64,000 nt of DNA. Source: Alphaproteobacteria bacterium. Its GTDB lineage: Bacteria > Planctomycetota > Phycisphaerae > UBA1845. Position 1 is the stretch's first letter. Every line of letters starts with the position of its first letter. Both the position numbers and the translations under genes were made by a program. Shown one piece after another: positions 42,102 to 51,778 of the stretch. The notes under the pieces were generated by a model. That model saw nothing but the letters and a program-made list of their open reading frames with translations. It had not been told where the DNA came from and made no database searches. Where the stretch lies: NCBI GenBank assembly GCA_028285105.1, contig JANQQE010000024.1:310001-374000 (forward strand), read 5' to 3'.

Positions 42102-42971
42102 CTACGCGGAAACGCTTCTATTTTCCCGCGAAAGCGACAGATACCCGACGCTGCAAAGGATCACCGCCCCACCAACCATCGTGCTCCAATGCGGCACTTC
42201 GCGATGAAACAGATACGTCCACACCGGATTCAGCACCGGTTCCAGCATGATGATCAAAATCGCCCGTTGCGCCGAAACCGACCGCACGCCTGCCGCATAG
42301 ATGACATACGGAAACCCGAACTGCACCGCCCCCGTCAAGAGCAACCAACCGGCAATCGGATACGTCAACCGAATCGGTTCGAGCAGAAGTGCAACAGGAA
42401 ACAAGAGCAAGCCCGACCCCGCACAACAGAGAAACGCCAGCACAATTGGATCGATCGCCCGCACGCGGCGAAACAAAACCACTTGCGTCCCAAACACGAT
42501 CCCGCTCAGCACGCCGATGGCCATGCCGAACAAATCCGTCTCGTACTGCGCAAAAAAGATCAGCGCCACAGCTACCATCGAAATCGCCAGCGCGACGAAC
42601 TGCTTGCCGCTCGCCCGCTCCTTGACGATCCACGGCGACAGCGCGAATACCCATGCAGGAGCGGTGTATTGCAGGATGATGGCATTGGCGGCTGACGTTG
42701 CGGTGGTCGCAAGCACAAACGTTCCGCACATCCCGGTAAACATCAGCACCGTTGCAAAAGTCCAGAACGGTTCAGCCAATGGTTTGAATCGTGACCATGC
42801 AAAGGGGAATAGTACGATGGCTGCGACGATGGACCGAAACGACGCAATGCTTGCCGTGCCAAGTCCCGTCGCCTCCAGCAGTTTGATGAGTCCGCCGTTG
42901 AGGCTCCAAAGCGTCGCCGCAATGAGCAGCAAAAGCGTGCCGCTGCCCGCGCCGCGATCGTCAGCCGTCAC
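42102..42971 (-). CDS. EamA family (DMT superfamily) transporter
   Basis: A 289-residue inner-membrane protein with ten predicted helices in two EamA repeats (about 12-140 and 155-280). Typical marks are LWSLNGGLIKLL, SANAIILQYTAPAWVF with the conserved proline, and the later EPVLNPVWTYLF. Members export metabolites or drugs; the substrate is unknown. The start GTG at 42971 overlaps the dacB stop as GTGA, which decides it over a longer frame and shows coupling to dacB. The reason for pairing with a cell-wall enzyme is not clear. Confidence 0.88.
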   Translation of the reverse strand: MTADDRGAGSGTLLLLIAATLWSLNGGLIKLLEATGLGTASIASFRSIVAAIVLFPFAWSRFKPLAEPFWTFATVLMFTGMCGTFVLATTATSAANAIILQYTAPAWVFALSPWIVKERASGKQFVALAISMVAVALIFFAQYETDLFGMAIGVLSGIVFGTQVVLFRRVRAIDPIVLAFLCCAGSGLLLFPVALLLEPIRLTYPIAGWLLLTGAVQFGFPYVIYAAGVRSVSAQRAILIIMLEPVLNPVWTYLFHREVPHWSTMVGGAVILCSVGYLSLSRENRSVSA

Positions 42972-44518
42972 GGTTTGCGCGGTGCATGTTGGCACCCATC
43001 CGCAAGGATGTCGCAAACTTTGTCGTGGAGCTTGTTGTAGGGGCTGCTGCCACCCCTGAAATTGTTGAAGATCACGCTGAAGGCAAACCAGCAGTTGTCC
43101 GGTGTCCGCACATAACCGCTTAGCGAGCGCACGCCGCTCAAGTAACCCGTCTTTGCAAACACGTCAGCATCGACATCGGACATCCGGCGCTTGAGTTTAC
43201 CGCCGGTTCGATTGCCCGCGAGACTTTCGCGAAATGTCTTCGCCTCCGGATGTCTGTGCATGTATTGCAGCAATTGCGCGAAGTCGAGGGCGGTGATTCG
43301 GTTGCTGCGACTCAGCCCGCTTCCGTCTGCAACAACCATGTTCAGCACATCGCATCCCGCCCGTTGCAAGGTGGGCAACACAGCTTGGCGACCGTTTTGC
43401 CAACTACCGGCTACCGGTATGCCGTTTTGACGCTTCGACCAGTCACGCCCCAAACGCTTGAACAATGCTTCGGCGCACATGTTCTGACTGTCGATCCCGA
43501 TGCGTCGCAACACATCCGAAAGTGGCGTCACGTGTTCGGCGATGATCCGCAGGTCGGCAGGCAAACTGCCATTGCGCGTGCGGATGCGCTCGAAACGGGT
43601 CTCACCGCGAAGATGAACGTTTTCGCCAGCCAGCGCCTCGCGAATCGCGGTAGCCGCAAACTGACTCGGCTGAAACACCGACACGGATTTGAGCGTAAGT
43701 TTCTTACCGACTCTACCGCTGAGTACCAGATCGGATGTTCCGCGTCGCCGACCGATGACCGGTACGGGCTTTCTGGATTTGGACGTCTTGCATTCATTGA
43801 TGACAGTCAGCGCCGACGATGACGGAAAGATCGACCACGCGCACGCATCGCCCGGTTGTCCGCTGGGCATCGCCGTCAGTTCGACGCAATTGTTGTTGAG
43901 GTTCAACCCGCTGATCGGTGCGCCGTACCACTTCACGCGGTCGTCTGCCACCCAGTCGGGATGGAAATATTCGGTGTCGAGAATCGTGTCATCGACGATG
44001 AAGTCACCGGGAATAATCCACGAGTGTGCAGCCTCCCCACCCATGCTCGGATTGGTTCGTTCGCCCTCTGCGGCCAACGCGTCCGCCCACGATTCGATAA
44101 ACTTCAGCGGTGTCAATCCACGCGCTTCCGCGAGGTTGGGATCGCCGAGCGTCGGGTCGCCATCACCAATGACGATCAGGTCCTGCCCGCGAGCAGCCAA
44201 GGTCGTACGAAAGACGCCCTGCCCACCGAACAGATCGAGACCCGCCGCCATCACGATCAACTTCTGATTGCTGGCTGGGATCATTGGGCGAGCTTCGTTC
44301 AACCCAAACACCAACTCACCGGTCGAAAGATCGATCACCGCTGCTCCGCACACTGCCTGCTCTTGGGGCAGCTTGCCCAGAACCTTCTTGAGCTTCGACT
44401 CGATCCCCCCTGCCCGTACAGATACCGCCGCGATGAGAACGAATGCAACGGTCAGCGTAACCTGGTGTTTCGGTGAACCTGCCAAACGATGGAATGGTGA
44501 CGTATGGAATGGCGTCAT
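42968..44518 (-). CDS. dacB: D-alanyl-D-alanine carboxypeptidase/endopeptidase (PBP4 type)
   Basis: Periplasmic enzyme that trims or opens peptidoglycan cross-links, 516 residues. After an export helix (about 20-40) the three penicillin-binding motifs are present: SxxK in PASNQKLIV, SxN in DSQNMCAEALFK and KTG in FAKTGYLSG. The extra domains between the first two motifs are as in the DacB family. Its presence supports a peptidoglycan wall in this organism. The ATG at 44518 is preferred; an upstream start at 44560 is possible. It is coupled to the downstream EamA gene and divergent from the tRNA gene. Confidence 0.93.
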   Translation of the reverse strand: MTPFHTSPFHRLAGSPKHQVTLTVAFVLIAAVSVRAGGIESKLKKVLGKLPQEQAVCGAAVIDLSTGELVFGLNEARPMIPASNQKLIVMAAGLDLFGGQGVFRTTLAARGQDLIVIGDGDPTLGDPNLAEARGLTPLKFIESWADALAAEGERTNPSMGGEAAHSWIIPGDFIVDDTILDTEYFHPDWVADDRVKWYGAPISGLNLNNNCVELTAMPSGQPGDACAWSIFPSSSALTVINECKTSKSRKPVPVIGRRRGTSDLVLSGRVGKKLTLKSVSVFQPSQFAATAIREALAGENVHLRGETRFERIRTRNGSLPADLRIIAEHVTPLSDVLRRIGIDSQNMCAEALFKRLGRDWSKRQNGIPVAGSWQNGRQAVLPTLQRAGCDVLNMVVADGSGLSRSNRITALDFAQLLQYMHRHPEAKTFRESLAGNRTGGKLKRRMSDVDADVFAKTGYLSGVRSLSGYVRTPDNCWFAFSVIFNNFRGGSSPYNKLHDKVCDILADGCQHAPRKP

Positions 44519-44623
44519 GGTGGTGCAACCTTTGTCGATATGGTCAAAGCAACGAGTCAATGGGCGATAATAGGTGGATCTGGTCGTGATTCAAGAGGAA
44601 GGTTTTCGGTGTTTCGGGTGGGG

Positions 44624-44651
44624 TTGACGCAGCGAAAACGAAAGATATATT
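44624..44651 (+). promoter_or_regulatory. Promoter of tRNA-Asp
   Basis: TTGACG (44624-44629), a 16-base spacer and TATATT (44646-44651), each five of six consensus bases. Transcription would start near 44658, about 38 bases before the mature tRNA. Confidence 0.6.
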
Positions 44652-44695
44652 CCTCATTGCGCTTTGGCGACGGCTGGACTGCCCAAAGTGCGTTT

Positions 44696-44769
44696 GGGGA
44701 TGTAGCTCAATTGGTTAGAGCATCGGACTGTCGATCCGAAGGTTGCGAGTTCGAGTCTCGTCATCCTCG
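44696..44769 (+). tRNA. tRNA-Asp (anticodon GTC)
   Basis: A 74-base cloverleaf. The acceptor arm GGGGATG pairs with CATCCTC and is followed by the discriminator G. The D stem is GCTC/GAGC, the anticodon stem TCGGA/TCCGA encloses CTGTCGA with GTC in the centre, and the T loop is TTCGAGT. The CCA end is not encoded. Confidence 0.97.
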
Positions 44770-44874
44770 TTAATTACCCGGCCTGTCATTCTCTCGGCCC
44801 TGTTCTTCTCCCGACACATCCGATCCAAACCCATAACCGTTGGTGGTTCCGGTGAGCGATCGCTTCCGGCGGCA

Positions 44875-47550
44875 TCACGGGCAGGGTTGGCCAAACCGCT
44901 GCTGCAAGATCCAGAAATCCTGAAGATCGATGTCATCGTCAAAATCCAGGTCTCGCCCGATGCAGTTACCGGCTGGCTCGATCAATGCACCGGTTAGGCA
45001 TTCGATGTAGTCTTGCGGATTTACACCACAGCCAACAAATGCTGCCAGGCACGCCTCGTCAGCCGCATCGACCAAACCGCTCCCATCCAGATCGATGGGG
45101 CTTAGCACATACGCATCGAGATCGTCTGCGTCCACGACACCATTTTCGTCAATGTCGAACAGCCGATAGTACGACGCCAGAGACTGCATCTCACCGGGCG
45201 ACAATGCCCGATCGAAAATCATGACGTCGTCGATCAAACCATCGAACGGTCGATTGCGTGCTGGCTGATTGCCAATCGCTGCGGGAACCACCGGGTCTGT
45301 CGCAACGCTACCCGTCTTGCCCACCGATCCGACAGACACTCCATCCTGCCAAACCTGCATGACCGACCCGTCATACGTGCCCGCGACGTGCGTCCAAACG
45401 CCCGGTATCAGCACCCCGCTACTTGCAATCAACGTTGTCGTGGAACCGCCAACCGTCTGCAATCGAAACCGCAGCACATGATCGCTGCCTGACGCGATGG
45501 AACTGAGCATCCAAACGTGTTCGTTGTCCGACACGCCGCTCGCTTTGCTGATAATGCGGCCGTCCATCTGATCGAAGTCGTCGAATCGGACCCATGCGCT
45601 GATCGTCAGTTCGTCGCTGTCGATGTCGAAGAAACCGAGATCGACGACATCGTCGATGCCATCGAAGGAGGCGGAAAACTTCGCATCGCCGGTGCGACCG
45701 GCATCCCATCCGGCACCATCAAACACACCGTGATGACTGCCACTTGCGGTATCCAACCCCAACGCGCCGGCTCCGGAATTGAACCGCCATGCCGCAATCA
45801 GACCATCGGTTAACTCATCCATACACGGGACCACGAACACATCGACCGTATCGCTGTCCACGCTGACTTCGTCTTCAATCGTATGTTCAAACGTATACCA
45901 ACCGGTCTCCGTTGGCGTGAAGTATGCGACCGTTTCATCGCTATTCAGAAGGGAAATTGGCGTTCCGCCGATTTGCTGCCAGCCATCGACCAGAAGCAAC
46001 TCATCGGTATCGGGATCGTTCGATGCCGACCCGCTGATGTATGCTTGCTCCCCGACGACAACCGTTCGATCGATACCCGCATTGGCGACGGGCGGCATGT
46101 TGCAACTCGCGTCCGGGCAAATGAAATAAAATGCCTCAGTGATGATGCTCGGGGCAAGACCGTCGGCGAATGCCCGGGCTCTTACCGTGGCTGTTTCAGT
46201 CAACATTAGCGGCGTGCCGTAAAGTGCGCTGGATTCCGTTGGCACCGAACCATCGAGCGTGTAATGAATGTCGGCATTGGGCGTTTTCGTTGACATCGAA
46301 ACCGTCACCGACCCCACATAGCTACCTGCCGGCGGAGTGAGTGTCGGCGCGACAACCGATTGCGCGCCGGTGTACATGATGCGATGAATCCGCCCGTTGA
46401 ACGTTTGGTACGTCGTGTACATGTAATAGATGTGACCGTCGGGACCGAATCGGAGATTGACGGGCTTGATGATGTCGTCCGCGAATCGCTCGGTGGTCAG
46501 AACCGTTTCGGATTCCACCGTATTAATTACACCTGTGGGACTTGCGTTGCTGCCCCAATGGCAAACGAACAATCGCCCGTTGTATTCAAACGGCAACGTC
46601 CCCGCGCTGCCGTCGTACCAATCGCCGCCGGTGATTAGCGTATCGGCACTGCTGCCGGTGATCGTTGTGTTGGTCCAGGCGTTTCGCTCCACGCCAATTC
46701 CGCCGAAACCCTGATGCCCGAAGTTCGCTGCGGCTTCGACTTCCAGGATGTTCGTTTTGTTCGGACCGTTCGCCTCGTTGACGTAAAGCGTTCCCGATTG
46801 CGCGTTGAAGGTCATGGAATACGGATTGCGCAGACCCAGACAATAGATGCTGCGAAGCGAACCGGATGCCTGCGCATAAAACGGATTGTCCGTCGGGATG
46901 GTTCCATCGCTATTGATACGATAGAGCTTGCCCGTATAAGTCGTAAGCGACTGCACATTGTTACCGCCGTTCCAACCGTCGCCCGTCGCGATGTACAACT
47001 TACCGTCCGCGCCAAACTCAACCGCCCCACCGTTGTGACTCCCGCTGGAAGACGTCGAGTTGAACGGCAATTCAATCAGAAGCGTTTCACCGGGCAGGGC
47101 TTGGTTGGGTTGAGCGGGGTCCTGTTCGATGCGCACGACACGATTGTGCCGTGGGTTGTGTTTCATATAGAAAACGTAGACGAAACCGTTGCTGTTGAAG
47201 TCTGGATCGAACGCGAAGTCGCGCAGTCCCGAAGATCGATGGGCAAGTGGATCACTGTTGCCATCGACAGGGATGTCGAAAGTAGCGTACGGCTGGGGTT
47301 CGACGACCCACTGATCGCTTCCAGAATCATAGTTGGCTGTGCGGAGTGCGCCCTCGACACGTTCCGAAAAAAACAATCTGCCGTCGGGTGAAAACTTAAA
47401 CCCGCTCGGCGAATCGATGTTTCCGATCATCTGGTCATCGACGAATCCATCGGGCAGTGCAGCTTCAACCATCGATGCGCTTAAGGTGATTGTAAGAAGC
47501 GCGACTGCGACAGGTTTATCCGAGAACCAAATGCGAAAGTCGATCAACAT
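44875..47550 (-). CDS. Secreted PQQ-type sugar dehydrogenase-like protein with CHB_HEX, PKD, LamG and dockerin-like parts
   Basis: An 891-residue exported protein with signal peptide (helix VAVALLTITLSA, cut probably near VEA). Residues about 35-390 fit the glucose/sorbosone dehydrogenase beta-propeller (GFKFSPDGRLFFSERV, SGSHNGGAVEFGADGKLYI, LRNPYSMTFN). A chitobiase-like C-terminal module (about 400-470, NADIHYTLDGSVP), a PKD-like domain (about 490-580) and a LamG domain (about 590-755) follow. The end has dockerin-like calcium repeats (DIDENGVVDADDLD, DLDGSGLVDAADE, DLDFDDDIDLQDF). It probably oxidises or binds extracellular sugar-containing material. Whether the end docks to a partner is unknown. 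Confidence 0.88.
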   Translation of the reverse strand: MLIDFRIWFSDKPVAVALLTITLSASMVEAALPDGFVDDQMIGNIDSPSGFKFSPDGRLFFSERVEGALRTANYDSGSDQWVVEPQPYATFDIPVDGNSDPLAHRSSGLRDFAFDPDFNSNGFVYVFYMKHNPRHNRVVRIEQDPAQPNQALPGETLLIELPFNSTSSSGSHNGGAVEFGADGKLYIATGDGWNGGNNVQSLTTYTGKLYRINSDGTIPTDNPFYAQASGSLRSIYCLGLRNPYSMTFNAQSGTLYVNEANGPNKTNILEVEAAANFGHQGFGGIGVERNAWTNTTITGSSADTLITGGDWYDGSAGTLPFEYNGRLFVCHWGSNASPTGVINTVESETVLTTERFADDIIKPVNLRFGPDGHIYYMYTTYQTFNGRIHRIMYTGAQSVVAPTLTPPAGSYVGSVTVSMSTKTPNADIHYTLDGSVPTESSALYGTPLMLTETATVRARAFADGLAPSIITEAFYFICPDASCNMPPVANAGIDRTVVVGEQAYISGSASNDPDTDELLLVDGWQQIGGTPISLLNSDETVAYFTPTETGWYTFEHTIEDEVSVDSDTVDVFVVPCMDELTDGLIAAWRFNSGAGALGLDTASGSHHGVFDGAGWDAGRTGDAKFSASFDGIDDVVDLGFFDIDSDELTISAWVRFDDFDQMDGRIISKASGVSDNEHVWMLSSIASGSDHVLRFRLQTVGGSTTTLIASSGVLIPGVWTHVAGTYDGSVMQVWQDGVSVGSVGKTGSVATDPVVPAAIGNQPARNRPFDGLIDDVMIFDRALSPGEMQSLASYYRLFDIDENGVVDADDLDAYVLSPIDLDGSGLVDAADEACLAAFVGCGVNPQDYIECLTGALIEPAGNCIGRDLDFDDDIDLQDFWILQQRFGQPCP

Positions 47551-47730
47551 GATATACCCCTCCCCATGAAAATCAGCGCGTCATTTCCGATTCGATGCTA
47601 CGGGTTCGCGGGCTGGGTTCAATCAATCTTTGCGCTAAATTGAAACTAGTTCACATCGCTTTGAATCGTTGCTTGAAAATCTGGCTCGACGTACTTTGGG
47701 TGAAAAACCTTAATAAATCACCCAACTGAT

Positions 47731-49419
47731 TCAGTCGCCCAGGCGATCTTTGGGTTCGCCGCCCATCGCTCGGATGGTGGCTTCAAGGATGCGGCGGGCA
47801 GGCGGCATGTCGCATTTGAATTCGGCATCGATGAGGGTTGGCAGGTCGGTCTTGATCGCAACCTTCGACACGGCGCTGGCGGCTCGGACCTGCACTTGTT
47901 CGTTGGTGTCGTTTTCGATTAATTCCAGCAATTTGCTCAGCAACCGTTTGTGTTTGGAATCGTCCGGGTTCGCATTGGATTCAGCCGCCATGCAGGCTCG
48001 GATGCGTACGTTGCGATCTTCGTCGTCGAGCAGTTGCACCAGCAGCGCGGCATCTGCATTCGGTTCGCGGCGCTCAGCCAACCCATACGTCGCCCATGCG
48101 CGGACCGTGGCATCCTTGTCGCGGGTCAATTCGATCACCCGATCGCCATGCTGCGGTTTCTTGCCAAACGCCACCGCAAAAACTGCCATCGCCCGGATGT
48201 TCGCCTCTTGGGACCGAGTCAATCGCATCAGCGCCTCGTGATTGGACTCCATCAATTCGCGATAGGTCGAACGCACGGGCTCAAGCTTTTCCACTTCGTT
48301 GCGATGTGCAACTCCCTGCCAACGTCTTACCAAGGCGACGAGCATTTCCAGAACCTGATTGTCGTCGAGTTCATTGATCGTGCGCTCTTCCAACTCCGCT
48401 CGTTCGAGAATGTCTTCGGCAACGGGCAACCAGAGGCTCTTGGGGTTGTCGAGAATGAAGCTGCGGATTTTGTCCTTGGCGTCTTCGGTGCCGAATTGCA
48501 ATGCTTCGCGAGCCATGTTGCTGAGCGGTTGGATCTGGCCAGCGGCCTTATCCAGCGCTTCGCCGCGCAGTCGACTACGCTCTGCAATCTCAATTTTCAC
48601 ATCGAAAGACAACTCACGCCGTTCGTGCGGTGGTCCGTATTCCAACACGACTTGCGATTCGACCGACTGCAAACTTCGCTTCGACACCAACCAGCGCCAA
48701 TCGCCTCGCGCGACTTTGATGTTGGCCACACCGTCGTACTCGCCGGCCAGCTTGCCTTCAAACTGAAACGACCCGACGGCTTGACGCTGGGCCCGCGCAC
48801 CATCCGTGCGGACATATCGGTGCGTCCATGCCCCCGCAAGTTCAGGGCGCTTGGACTCCGTCTGCCATTCGCTGTCGGGCGTAACGATGTCATCTGGCCA
48901 GTGTGCGAAGTCGAGCGCCAAAAGCATCGCAGCCCGCTGCACTCGCGAACCGCCGACAGCAGACGCATCGGCATTTTGATGGTCGATTTCGCCAACGTGA
49001 AGTTGAATTGACCTCGGTGGTAAACCCACCATTTTCGGATGCGGAATGTCGGCAACGGGCTCGCCACCGCGCGTGTACGAAGTGATGACCGGATCATCGA
49101 GTTGCATCATCCACGCTCGCGGCGCGTTTCTGGGTCGCGGTACGGAGGTCGGCAGTACCAGCAACCGCAATCGCCCGCTTTGCTCGAACGCGATCTCTTC
49201 ATCGTGTCGGCGTTGAGGCGTTCGTCGCACACCCTTGACGACCACGTCGTACTGCGCGTACGCACCGGGCGAAAGGTCATTTCGCAATCGCACGTGCCCG
49301 CTGTGGGCGTTCGCTTCATTCACTCCAGTGAACAGCTGAGAACGAGGAATGAGAATGGTCACCGCGACGGCAAGCATCGCAGGCGCAGTCAGATTCGGTT
49401 TACGTCGCTTCCGCATCAT
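47731..49419 (-). CDS. Exported HEAT-repeat protein of unknown function
   Basis: A 562-residue protein. A hydrophobic export helix (about 8-28) is followed by a beta-rich region (about 40-290) that I do not recognise. A helical C-terminal part (about 300-550) contains HEAT-like repeats, for example NIRAMAVFAVAF, ATVRAWATYGLAE, NVRIRACMAAES and VQVRAASAVSKVA at intervals of about 35 residues. HEAT arrays usually bind proteins. The start is the first of two adjacent ATG codons (49419) and overlaps the end of lgt by 20 bases, so the two are probably one operon. Confidence 0.8.
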   Translation of the reverse strand: MMRKRRKPNLTAPAMLAVAVTILIPRSQLFTGVNEANAHSGHVRLRNDLSPGAYAQYDVVVKGVRRTPQRRHDEEIAFEQSGRLRLLVLPTSVPRPRNAPRAWMMQLDDPVITSYTRGGEPVADIPHPKMVGLPPRSIQLHVGEIDHQNADASAVGGSRVQRAAMLLALDFAHWPDDIVTPDSEWQTESKRPELAGAWTHRYVRTDGARAQRQAVGSFQFEGKLAGEYDGVANIKVARGDWRWLVSKRSLQSVESQVVLEYGPPHERRELSFDVKIEIAERSRLRGEALDKAAGQIQPLSNMAREALQFGTEDAKDKIRSFILDNPKSLWLPVAEDILERAELEERTINELDDNQVLEMLVALVRRWQGVAHRNEVEKLEPVRSTYRELMESNHEALMRLTRSQEANIRAMAVFAVAFGKKPQHGDRVIELTRDKDATVRAWATYGLAERREPNADAALLVQLLDDEDRNVRIRACMAAESNANPDDSKHKRLLSKLLELIENDTNEQVQVRAASAVSKVAIKTDLPTLIDAEFKCDMPPARRILEATIRAMGGEPKDRLGD

Positions 49420-50614
49420 CGGATTCAAGCGGTGGAGGGACAAAGGGAACAGCTTTTGGCGAGCGAACCGGCGATTTGTAGATGTAAATCATGTACGCCA
49501 CGCCAAAGAGAAACATCGCCACGCTGACGGCCTGCGAAATCGTCAAACCGGCGGAGTCGTGCGGGTTGTCCACACGAACGTATTCGAGAAGGATGCGCGT
49601 GATTGGATAGATCATGATCATCGTACCAAACACAACGCCATGTCGCTTGCGATGGTTGGCGATTTCCAGGAGCAACCAGCTTAACAGGAACGCATTGATA
49701 ACAGCATAAACCTGCGCCGGATGCACTGGGACAGACCGATGCTGGTGGGCCAAGTCTCCCAATTCGGAAACCGTGATGGGTCGCTCCGTATCGTTGCGTG
49801 ATGGGAAGCGCGTTTGCTTGACGAGTGCGCCCAGGCGACCGGCTTCGCGCTTGTACTTTCGCGCGGTTTCCTCAAGCTCCTTTTCCATCGCGACGATTTT
49901 CTTTTCTTCGACGCCGAGGGCTTTGGCTTCTTTGATGTCGCGTTCCAACTGGCGAGCTTCCGCCAACGTGCCAGCCCGTTCTTCCGGTGGCATGTCGATC
50001 AAGGTGCGCGGTAGCAAGTATGGCTGGGGCGTGCCCCCCGGAACGCTGACGATCAACTCAGCCGGTAAAGTCGTTTGGCGATTTTCCCACTGACGAACCT
50101 CGGCTGGACTGCCGTACGGAAAGGTAATTCCCCAAGGGACGGTCGCTTGTCCATTGGGCGCGACACAAATCCCGCCCCAGCAACAACCGTTCAATAGGCA
50201 TCCAATGCGCCCAAACGCCAAACCCCATGCCGCACCGGGGAAAAGAATATCCAAATACATTCGCACCGACACGCGCTTCAACGCCAGATACGTCACCGTA
50301 CCGATCGCCGCGCAAATCAACCCGCCATAGTACTCAAGCCCGCCACTGGTCATATTGAGTGCGGCAAGTAACGGGTTCTCCTGGGTCGCGAAACTCGTTT
50401 CCCAGTAGTGGATCACGAAAAACAACCGCCCCCCGCCAACCCCGCAGAGCAGCGAAACGAATCCGACGTTCAAGACAATGTCCGGGTCGGCTTTGACGTG
50501 TTCTGCGCGTCGCATGCACAACCACACGCCAGTCAAAAAACCCAGCGTGAGCATCGCCCCGTAACTTTTGACGGGCATATCGAGAAACGGAATGGTGAAT
50601 AATTCTGGGTACAT
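49400..50614 (-). CDS. lgt: Prolipoprotein diacylglyceryl transferase with large insert
   Basis: Membrane enzyme that adds diacylglycerol to the lipobox cysteine of prelipoproteins (ModA at 10228 and the lipoprotein at 60610 are likely clients). The 404-residue protein keeps the family signature GRIGCLLNGCCWGG and HPAQVYAVINAF with several helices. It is over 100 residues longer than usual members because of a charged insert (about 185-310, LAEARQLERDIKEAKALG and onward) with coiled-coil character, between the signature and the last helices. The ATG at 50614 (MYPELFTIPFLD) is the family start; the frame upstream runs into a hairpin repeat. Confidence 0.93.
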   Translation of the reverse strand: MYPELFTIPFLDMPVKSYGAMLTLGFLTGVWLCMRRAEHVKADPDIVLNVGFVSLLCGVGGGRLFFVIHYWETSFATQENPLLAALNMTSGGLEYYGGLICAAIGTVTYLALKRVSVRMYLDILFPGAAWGLAFGRIGCLLNGCCWGGICVAPNGQATVPWGITFPYGSPAEVRQWENRQTTLPAELIVSVPGGTPQPYLLPRTLIDMPPEERAGTLAEARQLERDIKEAKALGVEEKKIVAMEKELEETARKYKREAGRLGALVKQTRFPSRNDTERPITVSELGDLAHQHRSVPVHPAQVYAVINAFLLSWLLLEIANHRKRHGVVFGTMIMIYPITRILLEYVRVDNPHDSAGLTISQAVSVAMFLFGVAYMIYIYKSPVRSPKAVPFVPPPLESDDAEAT

Positions 50615-50627
50615 GCAATCGGTTTGC

Positions 50628-50692
50628 GTAGGGTGGGCCATGCCCACCGTCGTTTGAATGTTTTACGAAATGGTGGGCACGGCCCACCCTAC
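50628..50692. repeat. REP-like inverted repeat, family B
   Basis: GTAGGGTGGGCCATGCCCACC (first 21 bases) pairs with a matching arm ending ACCCTAC at 50692, around a loop of about 23 bases. It shares the GTAGGGT...ACCCTAC ends with the two family A elements (166-232 and 15129-15188), but the inner stem differs. It lies between panC and lgt, just before the lgt start. Confidence 0.8.
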
Positions 50693-50737
50693 GAACTTTC
50701 GTTGTCGATCATTATTCGCCGCATCCTAGCGGGCGGT

Positions 50738-51592
50738 TTACATTGCGTCTACTGCTACGTTGTCAATCAATCGGGTTTCGCCGATGTGGACGGCAACGCA
50801 GATTCGCGCGGGTCTGTCGATTTCGGTCAAAGATTCCAGATTCGCTGCGTCGACAATTTCGACATAATCGATGCGGGCCTGTCCGCTTGTTTCGAGATGG
50901 TGACGAATTCGCGCGGACAACTCGCTGATATTTCGCTGGCCGGCATGCACAAACTCGACGGCTGACGTCAGACTTTCGTAAATTCCTGCCGCCGCTTTTC
51001 GCTGATCGGGCGAGAGAAACCGATTGCGGCTGGAAATCGCCAACCCATCGCGTTCTCGAAGCGTTGCACACGCCACGATCTCCACCGGGATCGACAGGTC
51101 AGCCACCATCCGCCGCACGATCAAAAGCTGTTGATAGTCCTTCTCGCCGAAATACGCACGGTCCGGTCCGACGATGCCGAAGAGCTTTGCCACCACCGTA
51201 CACACGCCGTCGAAATGATTCGCCCGCGATCGCCCGCAGAGATGTTCCGACAAATCGGAGACACGTACGCCGGTCTTAAACGATTGGCCGTCACCGTACA
51301 TTTCCGACACGGTTGGGCAGAATGCAAGGTCAACCCCGCGCTCATCGCAACCAGCCAGGTCGGCATCGAGCGTTGCGGGGTAGAGATCGAGGTCTTCGCC
51401 TTTTCCGAACTGAAGCGGGTTGACGAAAATGCTGACAACGACGACATCGCACTCTGCCCGCGCACGTTCGATCAGCGACCAGTGGCCGGCATGCAGCGCC
51501 CCCATCGTCGGCACAAATCCGATCGACCGCCCAGCCCGTCTCATTGGGTCCAGGAACCCGCGAACACCTTCAATCGTTTCGATCGTCGTCAT
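50738..51592 (-). CDS. panC: Pantothenate synthetase
   Basis: Joins pantoate and beta-alanine with ATP to form pantothenate, the precursor of coenzyme A. The 284-residue protein has the nucleotidyl-transferase start FVPTMGALHAGHWSLI with the HxGH site, SIFVNPLQFGKGEDLDLYP, and the KMSKS-like region around AISSRNRFLSPDQR. Nothing is unusual. It is divergent from the ECF sigma gene and followed by the hairpin repeat before lgt. Confidence 0.96.
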   Translation of the reverse strand: MTTIETIEGVRGFLDPMRRAGRSIGFVPTMGALHAGHWSLIERARAECDVVVVSIFVNPLQFGKGEDLDLYPATLDADLAGCDERGVDLAFCPTVSEMYGDGQSFKTGVRVSDLSEHLCGRSRANHFDGVCTVVAKLFGIVGPDRAYFGEKDYQQLLIVRRMVADLSIPVEIVACATLRERDGLAISSRNRFLSPDQRKAAAGIYESLTSAVEFVHAGQRNISELSARIRHHLETSGQARIDYVEIVDAANLESLTEIDRPARICVAVHIGETRLIDNVAVDAM

Positions 51593-51727
51593 TAACTCGC
51601 CGTCATCTCATTGCCTAGCACTTGCCAATGCGTTGAGAGCATCGTATTCACTGCGACCGTCGAGACAACCGAGTCGCATGAATCGAATGCTCCAAACTCG
51701 CCCACCTTCGACCAGCCCAAACCCGCG

Positions 51728-51756
51728 TTGACACCCGCGATTTCGGGTCATATCGT
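51728..51756 (+). promoter_or_regulatory. Promoter of the ECF sigma operon
   Basis: TTGACA (51728-51733, perfect), a 17-base spacer and TATCGT (51751-51756). The spacer holds a small palindrome, ACCCG-CGATTT-CGGGT, which could be an operator. RNA would start near 51763, giving a leader of about 16 bases before the TTG start. The promoter looks like a housekeeping one, not an autoregulated ECF type. Confidence 0.5.
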
Positions 51757-51778
51757 CGCGGCCTGAGATTTCATCCCC

